Shown: positions 15,783-23,384, counted from the first letter of the stretch. The stretch is 25,072 nucleotides of DNA from an uncultured Actinomycetes bacterium (GCA_903921405.1 CAIXPV010000003.1:1-25072); one strand, 5' to 3'. Translations and numbers: made by a program. Notes: a model not told the origin generated them from the letters alone.

Positions 15783-16933
15783 TAATGCGCTCCTAAATGT
15801 GGATCGATATTTTCTAACCAGGCAACTATTCCACCACTTACATGTCTAACTCTGCTGTGACCTGCAGCCTTAAGGATATCTAAAGCAGTGGCCGAACGTA
15901 TTCCCACTTTGCAATAAAGGATAATCTCTTTGTCCTTAGGTACAGCTGCCAATGCACTTCCATCCAGAAAACCACCCAAGGGCATCAACATTGAACCTGG
16001 GATGTGCATCATGTCGAACTCATATGGCTCTCGAACATCCACAAGTAAATAATCCTGACTTCGTTCTAACAACTCCCTGAGTTCAAATACAGAAAGCTCA
16101 TTGTCTATGGCCGTGGCACAAAAACTCGCATAATCATCGAGTAAACCAAATTGAGTTGGATTTTCTCCGCACAGCACGCATAGTGGATCCTTATTAATGT
16201 GGATCTTCTCAAAACTCATTTCTAGCGCGTTATAGATCATCAATGTACCAATCAGCGGGCTTCCAACGCCGGTAATAATTTTTATCGCTTCAGTTGCCTG
16301 GATAGCGCCAATTGATGCACACAGAACGCCTAGAACTCCCGCCTCTGCACAATTAGCAACGTTTACTGCAGGCTGCGGATGTAGACATCTATAACAAGGA
16401 CCGTAGTCAGCCCAAAAAACACTCGCCTGTCCGTCGAAGCGGTAAATGGAACCCCAGATACATGGTTTACCCAAAAGTACTGCAGCATCATTAACTAAAT
16501 ACCGTGTAGCAAAATTATCGCTTCCATCTATTATTAAATCGTACTGACTAAGAATCTCTATAGCATTGAGAGTACTTAACTCAACATCATGCACCACAAC
16601 ATTGATAAATGGATTAATCTCAAGAATGCTTGCGCGGGCGCTATGGGCTTTGCTCTTACCAACATCGTTTTGGCCATGGATTATTTGGCGTTGAAGATTA
16701 GTCTCGTCCACTACGTCAAAATCAACCACACCCAAAGTGCCTACTCCGGCTGCTGCTAAATACATTAAAACTGGTGAGCCTAATCCGCCAGCACCTATAC
16801 ATAAGACTTTGGATTTCTTGAGTCGCTCCTGTCCGATCTTTGAAATATCAGGCAGCGCTAAATGGCGGCTATAGCGACGCATCTCATCGGCGCTAAGCAC
16901 GGAGCCGATTTGTATAAGTGGCGGGATTTCCAT
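15782..16933 (-). CDS. moeZ: Adenylyltransferase/sulfurtransferase MoeZ (ThiF/E1-like plus rhodanese)
   Basis: Activates the C-terminus of small ubiquitin-like sulfur carriers (MoaD, CysO, ThiS types) by adenylation and transfers sulfur to them, serving molybdopterin, cysteine and thiamine pathways. Seen over 383 residues: YSRHLALPDI (21-30), the ATP-binding GAGGLGS (47-53), R82 and D72 region DFDVVDETNLQRQ, DGSDNFATR (136-144), zinc pairs C180-x2-C183 and C252-x2-C255, PAVNVANCAEAGVLG with C195, and a C-terminal rhodanese domain (about 278-380) with the catalytic loop CKVGIRS (C341). The ATG at 16933 gives the family-typical MEIPPLIQIGSVLSADEMRRYSRH start; a longer frame reaches into the divergent TetR gene and is rejected. 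In Mycobacterium the moeB1/moeZ gene likewise lies near a TetR-DUF3107-rhlE group. Confidence 0.92.
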   Translation of the reverse strand: MEIPPLIQIGSVLSADEMRRYSRHLALPDISKIGQERLKKSKVLCIGAGGLGSPVLMYLAAAGVGTLGVVDFDVVDETNLQRQIIHGQNDVGKSKAHSARASILEINPFINVVVHDVELSTLNAIEILSQYDLIIDGSDNFATRYLVNDAAVLLGKPCIWGSIYRFDGQASVFWADYGPCYRCLHPQPAVNVANCAEAGVLGVLCASIGAIQATEAIKIITGVGSPLIGTLMIYNALEMSFEKIHINKDPLCVLCGENPTQFGLLDDYASFCATAIDNELSVFELRELLERSQDYLLVDVREPYEFDMMHIPGSMLMPLGGFLDGSALAAVPKDKEIILYCKVGIRSATALDILKAAGHSRVRHVSGGIVAWLENIDPHLGAH

Positions 16934-16951
16934 AGAAGTGTGATTCTGCCG

Positions 16952-16957
16952 TACGAT
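16952..16957 (+). promoter_or_regulatory. Candidate leaderless -10 of the TetR gene
   Basis: TACGAT, seven bases before the ATG at 16965, no Shine-Dalgarno sequence. It lies in the 31-bp gap shared with moeZ, so a regulator bound here would affect both directions. Confidence 0.5.
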
Positions 16958-16964
16958 TCCCCCA

Positions 16965-17576
16965 ATGACTACCGCGGACACTTCAAATAAGGCACGTCTA
17001 CCTCGCGATGAGCGTCGCGCGCTTCTTCTATCGGCTGCCTTGGAAGTCTTTACGGTCGCTGGATACCATTCGGCCGCAATGGATGAAATTGCCGATCGCG
17101 CAAATGTGAGCAAGCCAGTTCTCTATCAGCATTTTCCATCAAAGCTAGAACTTTATTTAGCTGTTCTAGATTTACATATTGACTCGCTGGTATTTGAGAT
17201 TCAAAAAGCTATTGCATCAACGCCAGATAATGCAAACCGCGTTCATGCAACAGTTGATGCCTATTTTGCTTTCATTGAAAAAGAGGGTGAAGCTTTTAGA
17301 TTGTTATTTGAAAGTGATATGAGTGTCGAACCATCTGTACGCGAACGTCTAAATCGAATGACATATGACTGTGCAGCTGCAGCAAGTGCAGTGATTTCGA
17401 TAGATACCGGACTTCCAAAAGAGGCTTCGATGTTGCTCGGTGTTGGCATGATTGGATATGCACAAGTAACAGCACGCCATTGGCTTGATCGAGATAGCAC
17501 TTTGACTCGTGAACAAGCAGTAGAACTCGTTAATAACCTGATGTGGAGAGGTATTTCTGGTTTCCCACGCAATTAA
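16965..17576 (+). CDS. TetR/AcrR-family transcription regulator
   Basis: One-component repressor-type regulator, 203 residues. Seen: an N-terminal helix-turn-helix (about 20-65) with ALEVFTVAGYHSAAMDEIADRANVSKPVLYQHFPSKLELYLAVL, the classical TetR signature; then an all-helical ligand-binding and dimer domain. The ligand is unknown. The ATG at 16965 fits the family and the TACGAT element seven bases upstream. It is divergent from moeZ with only 31 bp between, an arrangement in which TetR proteins often control both themselves and the divergent gene; no obvious long palindrome is visible in that gap. Downstream are DUF3107 and a DEAD-box helicase, the same order as the mycobacterial Rv3208 neighbourhood. 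Confidence 0.92.
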   Translation: MTTADTSNKARLPRDERRALLLSAALEVFTVAGYHSAAMDEIADRANVSKPVLYQHFPSKLELYLAVLDLHIDSLVFEIQKAIASTPDNANRVHATVDAYFAFIEKEGEAFRLLFESDMSVEPSVRERLNRMTYDCAAAASAVISIDTGLPKEASMLLGVGMIGYAQVTARHWLDRDSTLTREQAVELVNNLMWRGISGFPRN

Positions 17577-17583
17577 AGGCCGA

Positions 17584-17589
17584 TAGGAT
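17584..17589 (+). promoter_or_regulatory. TAGGAT before DUF3107: -10 element or Shine-Dalgarno
   Basis: TAGGAT seven bases before the ATG at 17597. It fits both a leaderless -10 and, through AGGA, a ribosome binding site with eight-base spacing, so its role is ambiguous. It lies immediately after the TetR stop. Confidence 0.35.
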
Positions 17590-17596
17590 TAACTCC

Positions 17597-17854
17597 ATGA
17601 GTACAAAGAAAATCGACTCCGCTGTAAAATCAGAGGTCCGAATTGCCGTCACACGAGTGGCATCTGACCTCTTTTTTGAGAGCGCCCAAAGCGCCGCTGA
17701 CATTAAGAGCGCCGTAGCCGATGCACTTGCATCAGGTAAACCCTTAATACTGACCGACGTTCGTGGTCACGAGATTATTGTTCCGGCAGACAAAATCGGC
17801 TACGTCGAGGTCGGCGATGCCGCATCTCGTCGCGTCGGTTTCGGCGCTGCATAA
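17597..17854 (+). CDS. DUF3107 family protein
   Basis: Small actinobacterial protein of unknown function (mycobacterial TB9.4 family). Seen over 85 residues: a lysine-containing leader, then SEVRIAVTRVASDLFFESAQSAADIKSAVADAL, the loop LTDVRGHEIIVPADKIGYVEVG and the ending RRVGFGAA, all matching the family pattern of a compact alpha/beta protein. ATG at 17597 is preferred over an upstream in-frame ATG inside the TetR gene because it lies right after the TetR stop and gives the family length. The next gene starts one base after its stop. The conserved TetR-DUF3107-helicase order suggests a shared physiological role, but none is established. Confidence 0.9.
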   Translation: MSTKKIDSAVKSEVRIAVTRVASDLFFESAQSAADIKSAVADALASGKPLILTDVRGHEIIVPADKIGYVEVGDAASRRVGFGAA

Positions 17855-17855
17855 A

Positions 17856-19211
17856 GTGGCACCTACTTTCGCCGAACTTCCTCTTCGTCCAGAAACGATT
17901 GAAGCTCTCCACGCCCATGGATTTATTGCACCGTTTGCGATTCAGGAGATGGTGCTTCCAATTGCCCTCAGTGATGGCGATGTCATTGGTCAAGCAAAAA
18001 CTGGAACTGGAAAAACATTAGCTTTTGGAATTCCGTTGATTGAACGTGTTATTGCACCAAATGATGCTGAGTGGGCAGAGTTTGCTAACAAGGGGTTGCC
18101 ACAAGTACTAGTAGTTGTTCCAACTCGTGAACTTTGTACTCAGGTCACACGCGATATCGAAGAGTTAGCTGCAAACCGCGGCATTAGAACTTTGGCTGTC
18201 TACGGCGGTCGTGCTTTTGAGCCACAAATTGAGGCACTTCAGGCCGGTATTGAAATTGTTGTTGGAACCCCTGGACGTCTTCTAGATCTATCGCGACAAG
18301 GCCAACTTAAACTTAAAGAAGTTTCTCGCCTGGTGCTAGATGAAGCCGATGAGATGTTGGATCTTGGATTCTTGCCAGATGTTGAAAAGATCTTGGCAAA
18401 TACTCCGAATAGAAAACAGACAATGCTTTTTTCAGCAACGATGCCTGGCGACATTATTGCCCTTGCTCGTCGCTTCATGAATCAACCAATACATATTCGT
18501 ACTCAAGACAGTGAAGACGAAGGCGCAGTGGTAACACGAATTAAGCAGCACGTCTTGCGCGCACATGCCATGGACAAGATTGAGATGCTGGCACGAATTC
18601 TTCAAGCCGATGGTCGCGGACCTACTATTGTCTTTTGTCGCACTAAACGTACGTGTCAAAAGACTGCCGATGATCTGCTTGAGCGTGGTTTTCGCGCAGC
18701 GACTATCCATGGCGATTTAGGTCAAGGTGCTCGTGAAAAGGCTTTAGGTGATTTCAAAGCAGGTAAGTCAGATGTACTTGTAGCAACCGATGTTGCTGCC
18801 CGTGGAATCGATATCGAGGGCATTACTCACGTTATTAACTATCAATGTCCTGAAGATGAGAAAACCTATGTACACCGCATTGGACGTACTGCACGCGCAG
18901 GCGCCGATGGCATTGCAGTAACTTTTGTTGACTGGGACGAACTAGCTAGATGGAAGATGATTAATCAAACTTTAGATTTAGGTTTAGCTGAGCCGGAAGA
19001 GACATATTCATCTTCACCACATCTCTATGAAGTTCTCGATATTCCAACTGGTTCTACTGGTCGCATGATTAAGGCAAAACCTGTTGTACGAGTTGAAAGT
19101 AAAGCTCCTACTAAGAGTGCACCAACTAAACACGCAACTGCAAAAGTATCTGCACCACGAGAGAAAACTGAGAGAACGCGAACTCGTACAAGGAAATCCA
19201 AAGAGAGCTAA
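17856..19211 (+). CDS. rhlE: DEAD-box ATP-dependent RNA helicase (RhlE-like)
   Basis: Unwinds RNA duplexes and helps ribosome assembly or mRNA decay. Seen over 451 residues: Q motif FAIQE (27-31), Walker A AKTGTGKT (47-54), PTREL (89-93), TPGR (138-141), DEAD (162-165), SAT (193-195), IVFCRTKR (258-265), HGDLGQ (285-290), TDVAARGID (311-319) and HRIGRTARAG (340-349), then a basic low-complexity tail (about 405-451) rich in K, T, S and R. The start is taken as GTG at 17856, one base after the DUF3107 stop (TAAaGTG), giving the family-typical APTFAELPLRPETIEALHAHGF; an ATG at 17817 inside DUF3107 is possible. The stop overlaps the convergent marC stop by four bases, leaving no terminator. Confidence 0.93.
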   Translation: MAPTFAELPLRPETIEALHAHGFIAPFAIQEMVLPIALSDGDVIGQAKTGTGKTLAFGIPLIERVIAPNDAEWAEFANKGLPQVLVVVPTRELCTQVTRDIEELAANRGIRTLAVYGGRAFEPQIEALQAGIEIVVGTPGRLLDLSRQGQLKLKEVSRLVLDEADEMLDLGFLPDVEKILANTPNRKQTMLFSATMPGDIIALARRFMNQPIHIRTQDSEDEGAVVTRIKQHVLRAHAMDKIEMLARILQADGRGPTIVFCRTKRTCQKTADDLLERGFRAATIHGDLGQGAREKALGDFKAGKSDVLVATDVAARGIDIEGITHVINYQCPEDEKTYVHRIGRTARAGADGIAVTFVDWDELARWKMINQTLDLGLAEPEETYSSSPHLYEVLDIPTGSTGRMIKAKPVVRVESKAPTKSAPTKHATAKVSAPREKTERTRTRTRKSKES

Positions 19212-19828
19212 GCGGCAACAAAGACTCTGATTGCATCAACTAGCATTTGAACGGCAATTGCAGCAAGTAATAAACCTGCAATTCGGGCAACTAAAGTAAC
19301 GCCAGACTCTTTAATTACTTTCAAAATCGATGTCGATGCCATAAGAGCGCCGGCAATAGCTAAATGAACGGCGATAATTGCGCACACAAGTCCAATAACC
19401 ATTGTGGCGCTGTCGGCTTGTTGGACAAAGATCATTGTTGCAACGATGGCTCCTGGACCAGCCAATAAAGGAGTTCCGAGAGGAACGAGAGCGATATTTG
19501 AATCTGCACTCTCATTACTGCCGCTTCCCTTGCCGCCGGTGAGCAAGTCAAGAGAGATCAGAAGAAGTAATAACGCACCAGCAGCCTGAAGAGCGGCCAT
19601 CGAGACATTTAAATAACTCAGAATAAATCGACCAAATAATGCAAAAAGGGTAATAACAAAAAATGAGACTGAAGCAGCTTTTATCGCAAGAATGCGACGC
19701 TCACGTGGCAGCTTATGTGCAACAAGGGCTAAGAATATTGGCGTAGCACCTGGTGGATCCATAATCACAAAGAGCGTCACGAAAGATTGAATCGCAAAAG
19801 TAAGGGCACTAATTTGAACCACTTTCAT
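19208..19828 (-). CDS. MarC-family integral membrane protein
   Basis: Six-helix membrane protein of the MarC/UPF0056 family, once linked to multiple antibiotic resistance but of unsettled function. Seen over 206 residues: SFVTLFVIMDPPGATPIFLAL (15-35) with the family DP(P)G motif in helix 1, the loop with SADSNIALVPLGTPLLAGPGAI (the conserved PLxxPLLxGPGAI element), and six hydrophobic stretches. The start chosen is the ATG at 19828, preceded by AAGGGTGG, giving MKVVQISALTFAIQ. A GTG at 19876 would overlap the PHP stop (GTGA) and add 16 hydrophilic residues that are not typical. It is the last gene of the EamA-PHP-MarC unit. Confidence 0.88.
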   Translation of the reverse strand: MKVVQISALTFAIQSFVTLFVIMDPPGATPIFLALVAHKLPRERRILAIKAASVSFFVITLFALFGRFILSYLNVSMAALQAAGALLLLLISLDLLTGGKGSGSNESADSNIALVPLGTPLLAGPGAIVATMIFVQQADSATMVIGLVCAIIAVHLAIAGALMASTSILKVIKESGVTLVARIAGLLLAAIAVQMLVDAIRVFVAA

Positions 19829-19872
19829 GCTCGAACCACCCTTCGCATATTTGATTGTGCTTCCAGTCTTTC

Positions 19873-20670
19873 TCACTGATCTGGGCTTGTTCCATGCTCA
19901 CCCAATGAATTTAGTTTACCGCTTCCGTGATAATCGCTTGCACCAGTTATTACTAAATCAAGTTCTTCGGCGATAGCCCTTAACATCGCTCTTTCTTCAG
20001 GGTTTTGGTCTCTATGGTCAACTTCAATGCCATTTAATCCTGCATCTACTAACGATTTGAAATCCGAGGCAGACAGAATTTGGCCGCGCAGCGAAGCAAA
20101 TGGATGAGCAATCACTGCTACTCCTCCAGCATTTCTTATCATTCGAATTGCATCTTCTGGGGTCGGGGCGGCATGTGAAACATAGAACTCTGAATCATTA
20201 TTGAGCATGCCCTGAAATGCTTCATCCCGAGATTTAATAACCCCTTTGTTCACCAAAGCATCGGCAAGATGAGGGCGACCTAACGTTGCCCCAGTTGGAA
20301 GAGCGTTGTAAACATCCTCCATTGAAATATCGATTCCGACTGCCCGCATCTTTTCGATCATTGTTCGCATTCGAGGCAGACGACCATCTCGCGTTTCTTC
20401 AAGCATGTTCTGCATCTCTAAGTGCTGGCCATCAAAGAGCAAACCCAACATATGCACACTGATACCGTCGTGTGTTAAACAAGAAATCTCACTACCTAAC
20501 GCCAGCGCAAGATCTCCCCGCAAGCTTTCGATGGCCTGTAACCAGCCTGAAGTCGTATCGTGATCGGTGATTCCAATAACGCTCATACCTAATGAAATCG
20601 CCTTATTGACGAGTTCACGAGGCGAGTCAGTGCCATCGCTTTTGTTGGTGTGCGTATGTAAATCAATCAC
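19873..20670 (-). CDS. PHP-domain metal-dependent phosphoesterase
   Basis: Trinuclear-metal phosphoesterase of the PHP superfamily. The closest characterised relatives degrade 3',5'-nucleoside bisphosphates or short RNA (RNase AM/YciV type). Seen over 265 residues, all metal ligands: H5 and H7 (DLHTHTN), D12, H37 (ITDHD), E61 (GSEIS), H73, H134 (GRPHLADAL), H189 (IAHPF), D246 and H248 (SDYHG). The start is GTG at 20670, overlapping the EamA stop (GTGA), giving MIDLHTH at the very N-terminus as is standard for this family. The substrate is inferred. Near-identical order with marC and a helicase is common in actinobacteria. Confidence 0.92.
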   Translation of the reverse strand: MIDLHTHTNKSDGTDSPRELVNKAISLGMSVIGITDHDTTSGWLQAIESLRGDLALALGSEISCLTHDGISVHMLGLLFDGQHLEMQNMLEETRDGRLPRMRTMIEKMRAVGIDISMEDVYNALPTGATLGRPHLADALVNKGVIKSRDEAFQGMLNNDSEFYVSHAAPTPEDAIRMIRNAGGVAVIAHPFASLRGQILSASDFKSLVDAGLNGIEVDHRDQNPEERAMLRAIAEELDLVITGASDYHGSGKLNSLGEHGTSPDQ

Positions 20671-21590
20671 GGCGTAATCTCCACGTGACTAGCACGAGTG
20701 CGAGTAACTACGAGGACGCAACCAATCAATATCAGCGCGATTCCCGGAAGAATTCCAAGAGGTGGTTTCTGCCCAATCCACCAGATTGCAAGTATCGAAC
20801 TAACTGGAACTTCAAAAAAAATGATCAAAGAAACGATTGCAGGTGAAACACGCTTAAGGGCAGAATTAAACATTGTGTGACCGAGAATCTGTGCTCCTAA
20901 AATAAGTCCCAGCAGAATCCACCATTCGCGCGCAGAGAAATTTAAGAGCGGCACGCCTGAAATCACAGCTACAGGTAGCACAGTCATTGCGCACACGAAA
21001 TAACAAATAGATGTGTATGTAGTTGTCTCTAAAGTCCGCTGCGCTCTTGAACCTGCCATCATGTACATCGCAGCTAGTGCTGCAGAAAGAAGAGCGGCAA
21101 TATCTCCCAAAAAGGATTTAAAAGAGATATGAAGGTCCACACCAGAAATAAGCAGTACTCCTGAAAAACTCACGATCATGCCAAGCCAGGCAGAGGATGG
21201 GATATGACCACCACTTAACTTCACAAAGAGTGCGGCAAAGATAGGTTGCAAGGCGACTAAAGCTGTTCCGGCTGCAACGGTTGTCCAGCGCATTGCCATA
21301 AAGAAGCCAATGAAATGGATTGCCAGAACAACTCCTGCGGCGATCGCCCATTTAACTCCATCGCGATGGGCTCTATGCCGCAGTGCAAATGGAAGGGTTA
21401 ATATCGCCCCACCTAAATTTCGCCAGAAGATCAAAGTTGTTATTGGCATAGCGCTCATTGCAATGAGAGGGCCAGATGTACCAATTCCAATGATTCCAAG
21501 ACCTAAGCGAATCAAGTCAGGACGGGCAGGTATCGCCGTATGACTATCGCGGTTGTGGTGCCCGCTGTGCAATTGTTCACCTGCATTCAT
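20667..21590 (-). CDS. EamA/DMT-superfamily transporter
   Basis: Ten-helix drug/metabolite transporter-type permease. Seen over 307 residues: two EamA repeats, the first ending around TTVAAGTALVALQPIFAALF (104-123, typical of repeat 1 helix 4-5) and the second with ALKRVSPAIVSLIIFFEVPVSSILA (a family signature); about ten hydrophobic segments. The cytosolic N-terminal tail (1-28) contains several histidines (HSGHHNRDSH), unusual for the family and possibly metal-sensing, or simply a variable tail. ATG at 21590 has no Shine-Dalgarno but TACCTT six bases upstream. The substrate cannot be predicted. The PHP gene is coupled through a GTGA overlap. The gene is divergent from the MgtE_N protein with a 22-bp gap. 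Confidence 0.9.
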   Translation of the reverse strand: MNAGEQLHSGHHNRDSHTAIPARPDLIRLGLGIIGIGTSGPLIAMSAMPITTLIFWRNLGGAILTLPFALRHRAHRDGVKWAIAAGVVLAIHFIGFFMAMRWTTVAAGTALVALQPIFAALFVKLSGGHIPSSAWLGMIVSFSGVLLISGVDLHISFKSFLGDIAALLSAALAAMYMMAGSRAQRTLETTTYTSICYFVCAMTVLPVAVISGVPLLNFSAREWWILLGLILGAQILGHTMFNSALKRVSPAIVSLIIFFEVPVSSILAIWWIGQKPPLGILPGIALILIGCVLVVTRTRASHVEITP

Positions 21591-21596
21591 GAGGTA

Positions 21597-21602
21597 AAGG
21601 TA
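21597..21602 (-). promoter_or_regulatory. Candidate leaderless -10 of the EamA-PHP-MarC unit
   Basis: TACCTT on the minus strand, six bases (TACCTC) before the ATG at 21590. It overlaps by two bases the -10 of the divergent gene at 21601-21606. No Shine-Dalgarno sequence. Confidence 0.6.
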
Positions 21603-21606
21603 CCCT
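21601..21606 (+). promoter_or_regulatory. Candidate leaderless -10 of the MgtE_N/DUF1003 unit
   Basis: TACCCT, six bases (TAACCC) before the ATG at 21613, no Shine-Dalgarno sequence. It shares the TA at 21601-21602 with the opposite-strand -10; the pair is centred on the palindrome GGTACC (21599-21604). Confidence 0.6.
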
Positions 21607-21612
21607 TAACCC

Positions 21613-22884
21613 ATGAGCGGCAATCTCTTAAACCGAGTATTTCTTGCCCGTCTTGCAGGTACCGCGGTCTTTGACCCAAATGGTGATCCGGTAGGAAAGG
21701 TGCGAGATGCTGTGGCAACCCTGCGCACTAACAACTTACCTCCCCGCATCCTTGGTTTAGTCGTAGAAGTTCCACTTCGGCGTCGAGTTTTTGTGCCAAT
21801 CACTCGAGTGACATCGATTGAAAGTGGCGCAGTAGTCATTACTGGTTTATTGAATATGCGACGCTACGAAACTCGCCCCGGAGAAGTTTTGGTTCTCGGC
21901 GACATGTTAGACCGCTCAATTACACATATCGCATCCAATGAACGTGTAATCGTTGAAGACATGGGCATGGAACAAAATCGCACTGGCGATTGGTTGATTA
22001 ATCGAGTTCACATCATGCGCCCTGGTCGAGGACTTCGCCGTAAAGGAGCAACTTCTACGGTTGCATGGGAAGAAGTAGTTGGCTTTGCACATACCGAACA
22101 AAACCAAGGTGTAACTAATCTTCTTTCAACTCTTGCAAACTTACGTGCTGCTGATTTAGCAACAGTGCTTCAGGATTTGCCAGAAAAGCGCCGTGTTGAA
22201 ATTGCAGGAGCTTTAGATGATGAACGACTTGCAGATGTTTTGGAAGAGATGGATGAAGACGATCGTGTTTTACTCCTTGCCGCACTTGAAGGTGAACGCG
22301 CCGCCGATGTTCTGGGTGAAATGGATCCAGATGATGCCGCTGACTTGTTACGAGAAATCGGACAGGAGCGCGCCGAAGCCCTGTTGGAGTTAATGGAGCC
22401 TGAGGACGCAGAGGATGTCTTGCGCTTAATGAACTATGAAGATTATTCAGCCGGTGGAATGATGACAACCGAACCAATTGTTATGAGCGCGGATTATTCA
22501 GTTGCCGATGCCCTGGCTGCAGTTAGACAAAAAGAGATTTCACCGGCTCTTGCTTCTCAAATTTTTATCTGTCGTCAGCCACTAGAAACGCCAACTGGTC
22601 GCTTCATTGGAACTGTCCACTATCAGCGATTGTTGCGTGAGCCGCCTTCAACTTTACTTGGCTCCATTGTTGACACTGATTCCAAAGGCGTGAAGCCAGA
22701 TGCATCTCTGCATGAAGTTTCTTCGCACCTAGCCAGTTACAACATGCTTTCACTTCCTGTGATCGATGCAAATGAGCGCCTGCTAGGCGCAATTACTGTC
22801 GATGACGTTTTGGATCACTTACTGCCAGAAAACTGGCGTCATGATCACCGCGAGAAATCGCCTGTTGCTTACAAGGAGGTGTAA
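21613..22884 (+). CDS. PRC-barrel / MgtE_N / CBS-domain protein without a channel domain
   Basis: Looks like the cytosolic regulatory half of the MgtE magnesium channel with an extra front domain and no membrane part. Seen over 423 residues: a PRC-barrel-like region (about 8-85, LARLAGTAVFDPNGDPVGKVRD and VFVPITRV), a second similar barrel-like stretch to about 160, the helical MgtE N domain (165-285) with acidic superhelical repeats EEMDEDDR, GEMDPDDAA and LMEPEDAED, then two CBS motifs (280-340 and 345-405) ending VDDVLDHLLPE. In MgtE these domains bind magnesium and gate the pore. Here there is no transmembrane helix. The role as a magnesium or adenine-nucleotide sensor is inferred. It overlaps DUF1003 (TAATG), suggesting that the membrane partner is DUF1003. 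Confidence 0.9.
   Translation: MSGNLLNRVFLARLAGTAVFDPNGDPVGKVRDAVATLRTNNLPPRILGLVVEVPLRRRVFVPITRVTSIESGAVVITGLLNMRRYETRPGEVLVLGDMLDRSITHIASNERVIVEDMGMEQNRTGDWLINRVHIMRPGRGLRRKGATSTVAWEEVVGFAHTEQNQGVTNLLSTLANLRAADLATVLQDLPEKRRVEIAGALDDERLADVLEEMDEDDRVLLLAALEGERAADVLGEMDPDDAADLLREIGQERAEALLELMEPEDAEDVLRLMNYEDYSAGGMMTTEPIVMSADYSVADALAAVRQKEISPALASQIFICRQPLETPTGRFIGTVHYQRLLREPPSTLLGSIVDTDSKGVKPDASLHEVSSHLASYNMLSLPVIDANERLLGAITVDDVLDHLLPENWRHDHREKSPVAYKEV
22873..22880 (+). promoter_or_regulatory. Shine-Dalgarno of the DUF1003 gene
   Basis: AAGGAGGT, a complete match to the anti-Shine-Dalgarno end. It lies 3 nt before ATG 22884 and 6 nt before ATG 22887, so the second ATG is the better start. The site lies inside the end of the upstream gene, which points to high, independent translation of DUF1003. 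Confidence 0.75.
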
Positions 22885-22886
22885 TG

Positions 22887-23384
22887 ATGGCTCGTCCATT
22901 TGGTTTAGATACACCGCGTGAGGCCAGGCGCTCACTTCGCCCTAACTTTGATCCTGAGACTTTTGGACGAATGTCTGAAAGTTTTGCGCGCTTCTTAGGA
23001 ACTGCGCGCTTCTTAGTTTATATGACTGTCTTTGTTCTCTCATGGGTTGCATGGAACACACTAGCTCCTCGTGATCTGCGCTTTGATGATTATCCATTTA
23101 TCTTCTTAACTCTCATACTCTCACTTCAGGCTTCCTATGCCGCGCCATTAATTTTGCTTGCACAAAATCGTCAGGCCGACAGAGATCGAATTCAACTCAA
23201 TGAAGATCGTGCCAGAAACGAACGTAGCATCGCCGATGCTGATTACTTAACGCGTGAAATAGCAGCGCTTCGAATCTCTCTTGGTGACGTTGCAACTCGA
23301 GACTTTGTACGCAGTGAACTTTCAGATATTGCTAAAGAGGTTATTTCCGAGTTACGTAGCAATCCCCAAGCGGACTCCAAGTAG
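22887..23384 (+). CDS. DUF1003 family membrane protein
   Basis: Membrane protein of unknown function, 165 residues from the ATG at 22887 (166 if ATG 22884 is used). Seen: a basic N-terminal tail, two transmembrane helices (about 39-56 and 70-92) separated by the family loop DLRFDDYPFIFL, the hallmark LILLAQNRQADRDR (88-101), and a long C-terminal helix rich in E, R and A (95-160) that could be a coiled coil. It follows the MgtE_N/CBS protein with a one-base overlap and the best ribosome binding site in the window, so it is probably the membrane anchor or partner of that protein. Its end overlaps the convergent mrp gene by 33 bases. Confidence 0.92.
   Translation: MARPFGLDTPREARRSLRPNFDPETFGRMSESFARFLGTARFLVYMTVFVLSWVAWNTLAPRDLRFDDYPFIFLTLILSLQASYAAPLILLAQNRQADRDRIQLNEDRARNERSIADADYLTREIAALRISLGDVATRDFVRSELSDIAKEVISELRSNPQADSK

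Noticed and set aside
16934..17113. N-terminal extension of MoeZ (60 residues) from an upstream start
   Set aside because: It would run through the divergent TetR gene; the extension is not like any MoeZ N-terminus, while M at 16933 gives the family start.
22115..22477. 120-residue minus-strand frame opposite the MgtE_N gene
   Set aside because: Shadow of the acidic repeats of MgtE_N; composition is its mirror image.
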